A DNA stretch of 64,000 nt from Lycium barbarum (lineage: Eukaryota > Streptophyta > Magnoliopsida > Solanales > Solanaceae): positions 84,210,543 through 84,274,542 of the forward strand of contig NC_083346.1 in the NCBI RefSeq assembly GCF_019175385.1. The letters run 5' to 3'. The notes below the pieces were generated by a model, which was not told the origin of the DNA, ran no database searches, and worked only from the letters and a program-made list of their open reading frames with translations. The translations under genes and the position numbers were made by a program. Position 1 is the stretch's first letter. Each line of letters starts with the position of its first letter. Below are positions 56,601-64,000 of this stretch, one piece after another.

Positions 56601-57048
56601 CGGCCACCCTCTTAAACTTGGGCCTCATTTTTTTTTTCTTTTCATTTTTCTTGGGCCAACCCGGTTGGTCCCGAGTTGGGCATAGCCCACTGACCTTTCG
56701 ACCTTAAAACGTCCATATCTCCTTGTACCGACGTCACCTAGGAACCCACGACCTATGGTTGGAAAGCTAATTCAATTATCTATAACTTCTATCTCTTAGA
56801 AGTTTTCCAAATTCCAAACTTATAATATCGTTTTTGCCCCTCCAAGTCAGGTCAGCCGGAAATGTTTTCTTAAAAATATTCGTTTGGAGGGCTTCCACTT
56901 TGATTTGGCCCAAGGGTCCTTCATGAGTTGTGTTTAACTTTACATATGTGATTCATATAGCTTGTCACATGTTCCAAAAAAAATCTTGATGTGTGGGCCC
57001 CACCTCAGCTTACAAATAATCCGACGTTCAAAAATACGGGATATAACA
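53640..57048 (-). repeat. 5' LTR of element I (3.4 kb)
   Basis: On the minus strand it opens TGTTATATCCCG and ends GGGTCGTTACA. It is the same family as solo LTR K. Donor-like sites are at 56284/56283 (AAAAAG|GTAAGAATT) and 55325/55324 (AAAAG|GTATGTAAAGC). An acceptor-like ACCATTTGTAG|ATTTTGG lies near 55375. The CCGAG/CTCGG hairpin is at 55489-55505, the double stem-loop near 53990-54037 and the acceptor-like GCGCAG at 53969-53974. The matching 3' LTR is missing. Confidence 0.9.
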
Positions 57049-57595
57049 GGGTGTGATGTAGAAGTGAAATGAAATAAGCCTTCGTCCCCTTATTTAATGA
57101 CTTAAAAATCTGATTTGAAGTGCACAGTGGTCGTAAACTTGGTTTACGGACCGTCCTTCGTGGTCGTATTTAATCATATCAGAACCAGAAACTCAAACTG
57201 AGATGTGGTGATTTACGGACGCAGTTTACGGGCCGTAAATCACTTTACGGTCCGTATTTTGGGTCGTTTTTAACCATTTGCTCATTTGGCAGAAAGTTGA
57301 AGTTTTAGAAGCCAAAATACGACATGGCAGTTTACGGACCATATACCACTTTACGGTCAATTTTTCATTTTACGACCAACTGGCCAGAATGCAAACTTGC
57401 AACTTTTCACATTTCCAAAACCTATAATTATTCATTATGGAGCATAACCTCTCTCTTATTGCGATTGCCTTCGGAATCTCACTTAGGGTCGTCAAATGTT
57501 ATTTCTTACTCACGAAAACATCGTACGCTCGTACACATCACTAGTTCATTCACTTGCGTACCAACAGAAGATTTTTTTTTTTCCGAGGTGTAACA
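57049..57595 (-). repeat. LTR of element H, first 547 bp (U3)
   Basis: On the minus strand it opens TGTTACACCTCGG, then TAAGAAATAACATTTGACGACC as in elements C and G. A U3 palindrome array contains TTTACGGGCCGTAAA (57225-57239) and several TTTACGG half-sites. It is cut at 57048/57049 by element I just after a TTAAATAAGG TATA-like sequence. Confidence 0.85.
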
Positions 57596-57600
57596 GTCCA

Positions 57601-59126
57601 CTGGAACTTAGCTACCTTCTGAGTTAGCCTTGTTAAAGGCACTGAAATTGAGGCAAAAATCTCTACGGATCTCCTGTAATATCCATCTAGCCCCAGAAAG
57701 CTACGTACCTCCGTAGGTGCCGTAGGTCTAGGCCAAGTCTTTACAGCCTCAATCTTCTGTGTATCCACCCGAATACCATCAGCTCCAACAATATGCCCCA
57801 AGAATGCCACTGAAGTCAACCAGAATTCGCATTTAGAGAACTTAGCATATAACTTCTGGTGCTGGAGCACCCCAAGTACCGTCCTCAAATGATCTGCATG
57901 CTCCTCTTCTGATCGTGAATAGACCAGAATATCATCGATAAATACAATCAAGAACATATCTAGGAATGGTTTGAACACTCGGTTCATTAAATCCATAAAT
58001 ATCGCTGGAGCATTGGTCAGCCCGAAAGACATCACTCTGAACTCATAATGCCCATATCGAGTCCTGAATGCAGTCTTGGGAATATCTGCCTCCTTCACCC
58101 GCACCTGATGATAGCCTGACCGCAAGTCTATCTTCGAAAAACATTTAGCACCCTGCAGTTGGTCAAATAAATCATCAATCCTGGAGAGGGGATATCTATT
58201 CTTTATTGTTACTTTATTCAGCTGCCTATAATCAATACACATCCACAGCGATCCATCATTCTTTCTCACAAATAATACTGGTGCTCCCCAAGGTGATGTG
58301 CTAGGCCTGATGAAGCCCTTTTCTAATAAGTCCCTCAATCGCTCTTTTAACTCCTTCAGCTCTGCCGGTGCCATTCTATAAGGAGGAATAGATATGGGCT
58401 GAGTATCTGACAATACGTCTATAGTAAACTATATCTCCCGCTCAGGAGGAAGACCTGGAAGCTCGTCTGGGAATACATCTGGAAACTCATTAACTATCGG
58501 GACTGACTGAAGAGTCGGTACCTCTGCTTTCAAATCATGCACACGAACCAGATGATAAATATAACGCTTTCTAACCATCTTCCTTTCCTCGAGGTATGAA
58601 ATAAACTTACCCCTCGGCGATGCTGTATTCCCCATCCACCCTATCATCGGCTCCCTGGGAACTGGAATCGGACTATCTTTTCTCTACAACCAACGTTAGC
58701 ATAACAAGAAGCTAACCAGTCCATACCCATAATAACATCAAACTCCGTCATATCTAACTCTATCAAATCTGCCACGGTATGACGACTATATCTAATCACC
58801 GAACAATTTCTATATACTTGCTTTGCTATAACAGAATCTCCTACCGGCATAGCTACCTCAAATGGTTCTATCGACTCAGGTTCTATCCCGATTCTACCAG
58901 CAAGAAAAGGAGATATATATGATAAGGTGGAGCCTGGATCTATCAATGCATATACGTCCCGAGAGAAAATCGATAATATACCTGTAACCACATTTGGTGA
59001 CGCCTCATGATCCTGTCTACTAGCCAAAGCATATATGCAGTTCGAAGGACCGCTAGAACTGGAAGCTCTGACAGGACCTCTACCACGGCCTGCTGGTGTC
59101 TGAATACCCTGCCTTATCGGGCGCAT
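57601..59126 (-). pseudogene. pol: Protease and reverse transcriptase of element F
   Basis: Protease: [11 protein letters not shown] with active-site Asp codon at 58940 and [17 protein letters not shown] frameshift at about 58650 moves RT into another frame. RT starts [19 protein letters not shown], meets a stop at 58429, then runs from [13 protein letters not shown] through [15 protein letters not shown] to the intact [10 protein letters not shown] (Asp pair 57931-57936). The connection region ends at KFQW, where element H interrupts. Catalytic residues are retained, but the reading frame is broken three ways (shift, stop, insertion). Confidence 0.94.
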
Positions 59127-60428
59127 AGCTACGGAGGAAGATGAACCATCAACCGATCCAGTGGGCTGAGCTACACCACCTGGACAGCCACCATACGGAC
59201 ACTATCTCATAATATGGCCTTGGCGGCCACAAGAAAAACAAGAACCTATAGCAAAACGGCATTCCCTAAAATGGGGCCTACCATACCGAGAGCACCGAGG
59301 CAATGGTGGCCTCGACTAACTCGAACCCCTGTTCACCTGCGAACCTGAAGCCCTGGAGCTCTGACCGGCTCCTGAATACCCTGTACTATCAAATCTCCTG
59401 CCTGTAAACTGTGGGGGTGCACTCTGTGCTGGTTGGGAAGGATATCTACTATACTGCTGAGTCTGCCTGCCTCGAAACTCGCCAGGATAACCAGCTGATC
59501 TAGCCCTCTTATGCTGACCTCTGTCATAATCTCTATCTGGCTGACGTCCTCTATGTCGATCCTCTACCCCCTGTGCATATGCCTATATCCGAGCAATATC
59601 CATACCTGGCTGAAGAGCCACCGTCATACAACCATCAATCAAATAGTGATCCAGTCCCATCACATAACGATGTACTCTATCAGCCATATCAGCTACAACA
59701 GTAGGCGCATATCTAGCCAATGAATCAAACACAAGAATGTACTCTCGAACGCTCCTGCCACTCTACCTTAGATGTAAGAATCTATCAACTCTAGCTCGCC
59801 TCATCTCTGGAGGCAAGAAGTGGCCAAGGAAGGCCTCCACAAACTCATCCCAAACTGTTAGAGGACCATTTTCTCCCCTAGATAACTCCCACGACTCATA
59901 CCAATTAACAGCTACATCACGCAACCGATACGAAGCCAACTCAACAGACTCAGTCTCAGAAGCCTTCATTATCCTCAGTGTATGCTGCATCTGCCGAACA
60001 AACTCCTGCGAATCATCCTCGGGCTTTGACCCGAAAAACTCTGGAGGATTGCAACTTAAGAAGTCGCGAGCCCTCAAACTATCATGTCTATCCGCATGGG
60101 CGACTCCTAGTCCATGCCTGCGAGCCTGCCCTGCCACTAATCTGGTCAGCAACTGAACTGCATCCCTTATGGCCTTATCCTCCGCCCCTGGCTGAGGAGC
60201 TGGAGGCGCAAGTACTGGAGCCGCAGGGGCTGGCGGTGGAGCCGCCCCTTGATCTGAAGCTACTGCTGCTCTGAGTTCCTCCAGAAGTGGCGGTGTAGCA
60301 GAACTCGCCGACTGAAGCACAATCTCAGGCGTAAGCTGGGCACGGGCCCTAGTAACTCTCCGGGTCTGGCTAGTATCTCCTGCTACCAATTTGCCCTTCT
60401 GGGCAGCTGTCGCTTTCTTTGGAGGCAT
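59127..60428 (-). pseudogene. gag: gag of element F
   Basis: The ATG at 60428 opens MPPKKATAAQKGKLV, matching B and D; an ATG 12 bases upstream lies in the leader. The first 222 codons are open: a Pro/Ala-rich N-terminus, then capsid motifs NPPEFFGSKPEDD, YRLRDVAVNWYESWELSRGE and FLPPEMRRARVDRFLHLR. A stop follows at 59763. The rest has further stops (about 59585, 59316 and 59211). Cys/His units are decayed: the first reads CSRYGRPHFREC with Tyr for Cys, and the second CFSCGRQGHIMR has a stop before its last Cys. Confidence 0.93.
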
Positions 60429-60632
60429 AGCTGTAAACATAATAATCTGTTAGGGAGGGATTATCCTAATAATACAGCTATATCGCACGATCTAGGATAA
60501 GAAGGAAAGATAATATCCTAAATGTCTTGTAGCTTCCTGTTTATAGATGTGGTGCACAACACACGGATAAACAAAACTCTACTAGACACGGTCTGTAGAC
60601 ACTCCGAGGATGAACTCCTCTGATACCACTTT
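60429..60632 (-). other. Leader and primer binding site of element F
   Basis: The primer site is CCTCTGATACCA on the plus strand (60617-60628), one mismatch from GCTCTGATACCA. The leader holds GTGCAC at 60552-60557 and the conserved ATCGCACGATCTAGG block near 60482. Confidence 0.87.
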
Positions 60633-63335
60633 TGTCACAACCCAACCCCGTGGGCCATGACTAGCGCCCGAGCTGGACACTCGTATACGTACCTGTTAAA
60701 TATAGACAACTGATTCTTAAGAACAATATCGAAACTTTGCAAAAGAACCTCAACGGTTCACAACGTTATCATATATAGGTATCCAGATAATCTGTCTCCT
60801 GAGAAGTCACAACTAATCAAAATATAATATGATACGCAAGCCGACAAGGCTGCCACTACATGTCAATATGATAAGCAAACCGACAAGGCTGCCACTACAT
60901 GTCAATATGACACGCAAGCCAACAAGGCTTCCACAACATGTCAATACCATACATAAGCCGACAAGGCTGTCACAACATGTCAATACCATACGTAAGCCAT
61001 ATAAACACAGCTGAACAAGACTTATACACAACCCACACATATGTCTACAGACCTCTAAGAGTATCGATAGTGAAATCTGACGGGAAAGGGCCCCACCGTA
61101 CCCCTGGATAAACATATATATATATATATATATATACATCAAAAGATCTGTACCAAAGTCTAGGCTCCAGGACAATGGAGCTCTCCAAGACAGCTGAGTG
61201 GAAATTCTAAGCTGGAGGATCGCTAAATCGAGTATCTGTACCTGCGGGTATGAAACGCAGCCCCCCCGAAGAAAGGGGGTCAGTACGAGATGTGTACTGA
61301 GTATATAAAGCGCGAAATACAACAAGAGAATCACAACTAAAATAGAGATTATAGGAGACAAGTATGACATTTAAACTACCAATACACTGGCCTTATGAAA
61401 CGTAAAGCATGCATGTCATTATCATATATCGTACCCGGCCTATTACGAGACTCGGTGAATAAAGTCATCACATACCATTCTTGGCGCCATAATCACATCA
61501 TCATATCATCACATCATCATATCATCATATCATCATATATATACATATACCGTACCCGGCCCTCTAGTGAGGGACTCGGTGAACAATGCAGTGAACTGTG
61601 CACGAGAACATACCCGGCCCGGGACTCGGTGAAAGTTATAATGACAGTATGCACGAGCAGAGTAGTGAGTAACCATATGCAAATCAAATCATCATCTGAG
61701 ACTCGATAGGATAGACAGAATGATCTGACACTTGAATATCAACAAAGGCAGTTATGTAAAGTATCCCTCGAACGTCATTATGAATTATGTCAAATGGGAC
61801 TTCAAGAATCATAAACGTGTATCGAGACAATACGAAATAACTTATGGAAATCAAGGACATTAATCACCCTAGTGTCTCTAAGAATAGGAGCTTATACATT
61901 CGTCGTTTGTTCATTTCATGTAAATCATGCCAAAAGAAAGAAGGGTTAGCTTTACATACCTTTGGCGCTTAATCCATGACTCGATATGTATACGTTGCCC
62001 ACAATATCTCAACCTATATTAAGACGTCAAGACTATGGTTAAGGTATGAAAAGGCATAAAACGTATTTCAATGTTAGTAGTTTATTTCTAGACAATTGGG
62101 CAGCACCTCCCCTATATCGCTCAATTTCCTCACATGTAAGCCAACCATACAACAATCAACACAGCAACAACCAAAGCACGTCGAAGTTATCTCATTAAGA
62201 ACTAGTCGAAATAAGATCCGAGGATATTCCAAAACAGCCCACATTACCTAATAATGCCCGATACACCTCAATATCTAAAATATGCACCCAACAAGCCACA
62301 TACGTTTCGCATACAATATTTTATACGTTTCTTTCCCATCAATTAGTGATTCACATTAGCAACAACACAACCACGGCCTCAACTTCCATATGTAAGAAAA
62401 TTATCTTAACCTTAATAAATCCTAAAGCAGCCCATCAATTATAACAACACAATACGAGCCTTAACTACACTTAGTCTTACAAGTTCACAAGAACAACAAC
62501 ACATATACCTACTTATAACTATATTTCCATTCCTTTCTACACAACCAAATCATTCTCGAATACAATACAATTATAACCTTAAGTATCAAATTTTTTCACT
62601 TTCATCACACGATCAATAACAACCATAATGACCACAACATCAAAATCAATTTATCATTTTTAAGTTAGAGCATCCCCCCTCACGGCCCAAACAGCAACTT
62701 AGCATCAACACACACAATTCTTTACATCCAATTTCACATTTACCAATTTATACAAAGTCCAAACCACCTCTAAAACATGTTAGTAAGAATTAAATATTAC
62801 CTTAACAAGCTTTGCTCCTTAATGTTGCTAATCACTTGGATGTTTCCAACACCTTAGGAACTTAATTAATATTTTTTCCTCAATCTCAAGCTTCGGCTAG
62901 GAAGCAGCCATGGCCGAACCCTCTCCCTCTCTCTTTCTAACTTAATTTGTTGTTGAAGATGACAATGAGCTAAGTGGATAATCTTAGTCATTAACATGCC
63001 ATTTATATGAATTCTAATAACCCTACACGTGCCAACCTTAATGAATCATCATTTCCTTATATATATTTTTTTTAAATTGAAGAATTCGGTGGGGCCCACT
63101 TACTATACTAATTAGGCTAATTAATCCTTAATCCCCACTTAATAATCTAATTATGGTTAATTAATCCCTAATATCCGCTAATATTTCTATACTAATTGGA
63201 ATTTACAAGCAAGTCGTGCCATATTAAAAATCGGGATTAAAAGTCCTCGTCTCATATCCCAAAAATAATCTCATCCTTAAACTTATGTCGATTGGCTTAC
63301 GAATAATCCAACGTACAAAAATACAGGATATAACA
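60633..63335 (-). repeat. 5' LTR of element F
   Basis: This 2703-bp LTR has the same module order as 43389-46106: donor-like sites at 62811/62810 (here GTAATA) and 61960/61959, the GCTGCCCAATTGTC box near 62095, the hairpin field (61430-61640), the double stem-loop (about 61262-61300) and the acceptor-like CCCGCAG (61242-61248). A (TA)n run lies near 61113-61136. It ends TGTCACAACCC, with one decayed base in the LTR terminus. Confidence 0.93.
60826..60998 (-). repeat. 39-bp minisatellite in 5' LTR of element F
   Basis: Four to five units with AGCC-GACA-AGGCT hairpin cores alternate with ACTACATGTCAATATGA. It is the counterpart of 43582-43740 but with one more intact unit. ORFs on both strands over it are repetitive translations (for example repeats of KPTRLPLHVN). 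Confidence 0.88.
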
Positions 63336-63340
63336 TAGAG

Positions 63341-64000
63341 TATATGAAGTAATAAGTTGAAAAGAAAAGATAATCATGAGTTGTGAGTTTACCGTACGAC
63401 GATAAAATGATAGAGTAAAGCTATCACCAACGACAAACGCAATATGATTATGATTGGTTATGAAATCAATATTGAGTGCAACACAAGAGTAAAAGAGTAT
63501 GAGGCATAAGGGATATTAGTTGCACATGAGACTTAGGTCCTGGAGAACAAAGATGACGTTACAAGTGAACCTTGAGCACCGAAGAAGAGAGCAAGTGACA
63601 TTATATGGATGGTGTGGATAACTAGACCTACTAATATTGTGAACATCCCTATGAAACAAAAAGTTGTTAATTGGAGCGGATTTACACATTGACTTATAAC
63701 TACCAAATGAGATAAGTAAAATGCATTCTTGTTCAGATTGCTATGCCGGTTGTATTACTTGATTACAAAACAGCAAGATGAGTATGTTAATACCTCCCAC
63801 ATGAATTATCGTAGTTATAAATTATGGGAAACAGCATAAATGAGATGTAGTATAGTAAGGGATATATGAATTCAGGATTTGAAGGTGAGGCAATGGATTT
63901 GAGAATGGTACAAGTAAAACTCTTAAAGGGGGGAAGAAAGTAAAAAGTATACAAGTGTAGAGATTGAAACGATGGACCCTAAAATGTGACAGATATAGAC
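63341..64000 (+). other. Non-coding internal region of element G, right part
   Basis: It resumes after the right TSD of F (TAGAG, 63336-63340). TAGAGTATATGAAGTAATAAG resembles AAAGTATATGAAGTGATGAG at 11116-11135 in element C, which supports a shared non-coding interior. No ORF and no gag or pol similarity was seen. A polypurine-like AAAGGGGGGAAGAAAG occurs near 63925-63940, but no LTR start follows it within the window. Confidence 0.6.

Larger units (their letters stand above)
48261..57595 (-). mobile_element. Element H: LTR element inserted in pol of F, itself broken by element I
   Basis: The plus strand starts TGTCACGACCC (48261) and ends GAGGTGTAACA (57595). GTCCA is duplicated exactly at 48256-48260 and 57596-57600. 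Removing H restores the F frame across [11 protein letters not shown]. Only LTR sequence is clearly H's own: 57049-57595 (start) and 48261 to about 49861 (end). Everything between belongs to, or was fused with, element I. Whether H was once a full element or a solo LTR cannot be decided from this sequence. Confidence 0.85.
43389..63335 (-). mobile_element. Element F: chromovirus LTR retrotransposon, interrupted by H
   Basis: The LTRs are 43389-46106 and 60633-63335. The TSD TAGAG is at 43384-43388 and 63336-63340. Gag-pol runs from 60428 down to 46242 and is broken by element H between RT and RNase H. Without H the element is about 10.6 kb. The LTRs differ by several per cent by eye, so it is older than D. 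Many stops and at least one frameshift make it inactive. Confidence 0.95.
35171..64000 (+). mobile_element. Element G: non-autonomous (LARD-type) LTR element, 3' end beyond window
   Basis: It has a long LTR (35171-37934 plus 40993-41430), a primer site (41435-41446) and a family-type leader. After that there is no gag or pol, only non-coding sequence (41651-43388, resuming at 63341). Two insertions interrupt it: solo LTR J with TSD CTGTG and element F with TSD TAGAG. The left flank is ATCAT; the right end lies outside the window. It would depend on proteins from autonomous relatives. Confidence 0.78.

Noticed and set aside
60813..61370. 185-codon minus-strand ORF and the plus-strand repeat ORF at 60829-61014
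   Set aside because: They are translations of the 39-bp minisatellite. The unit length divisible by three keeps the frame open.

Overview
This window is plant nuclear DNA made almost entirely of long-LTR Ty3/gypsy retrotransposons of the chromovirus type. Most likely they belong to the Tekay/Del lineage. The signs are LTRs of about 2.4-3.5 kb, a primer binding site matching the initiator-Met tRNA (TGGTATCAGAGC), the order gag-PR-RT-RH-IN in one frame, and a chromodomain at the C-terminus of the integrase. No host gene, tRNA gene or CRISPR array could be supported. The host is probably a eudicot and Solanaceae is plausible, but nothing in the sequence proves this.

Nesting was worked out from 5-bp target-site duplications (TSDs) and from resumption of the interrupted sequence. 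LEFT BLOCK: element A (1-1498, + strand) is a truncated pol fragment. Element B (+, about 1499-32271) has a 5' LTR reduced to its last 161 bp. Its gag-pol (1867-6640) is decayed, and its 3' LTR (6929-7024 plus 29975-32271) was split by element C (+, 7025-29969, TSD TAATA). C carries a solo LTR, K (+, 11704-15187, TSD GTAGT with one decayed base), in its pol gene. It also carries a complete element, D (- strand, 17424-28459, TSD TAAGT), in its 3' LTR. D is the youngest-looking autonomous copy: a single 1620-codon gag-pol frame with six internal stops and no frameshift.

MIDDLE: L (32272-35170) is a non-coding remnant of a minus-strand element, recognised by a polypurine tract and its hairpin at the left end.

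RIGHT BLOCK: G (+, 35171 to beyond 64000) has an LTR and primer site but no gag or pol, so it is a LARD-type non-autonomous element. Its 5' LTR is interrupted by solo LTR J (-, 37935-40987, TSD CTGTG). Its internal region is interrupted by F (-, 43389-63335, TSD TAGAG). F's pol is interrupted between RT and RNase H by H (-, 48261-57595, TSD GTCCA). H contains a further broken element, I (5' LTR 53640-57048), whose interior includes a 5S-rRNA-like segment (52441-52543), probably Cassandra-type.

No coding unit is intact, so any activity would rest on trans-complementation by other copies. The most interesting signal is non-coding. LTRs that have diverged strongly share, in fixed order, a U3 palindrome array (in some families), splice-donor-like sites, an intronic box with a hairpin, a short-repeat array, a double stem-loop with compensating stem changes, and an acceptor-like CAG. 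A covarying hairpin also sits just before every polypurine tract. Together these suggest a structured and possibly spliced 5' leader shared by autonomous and non-autonomous members.
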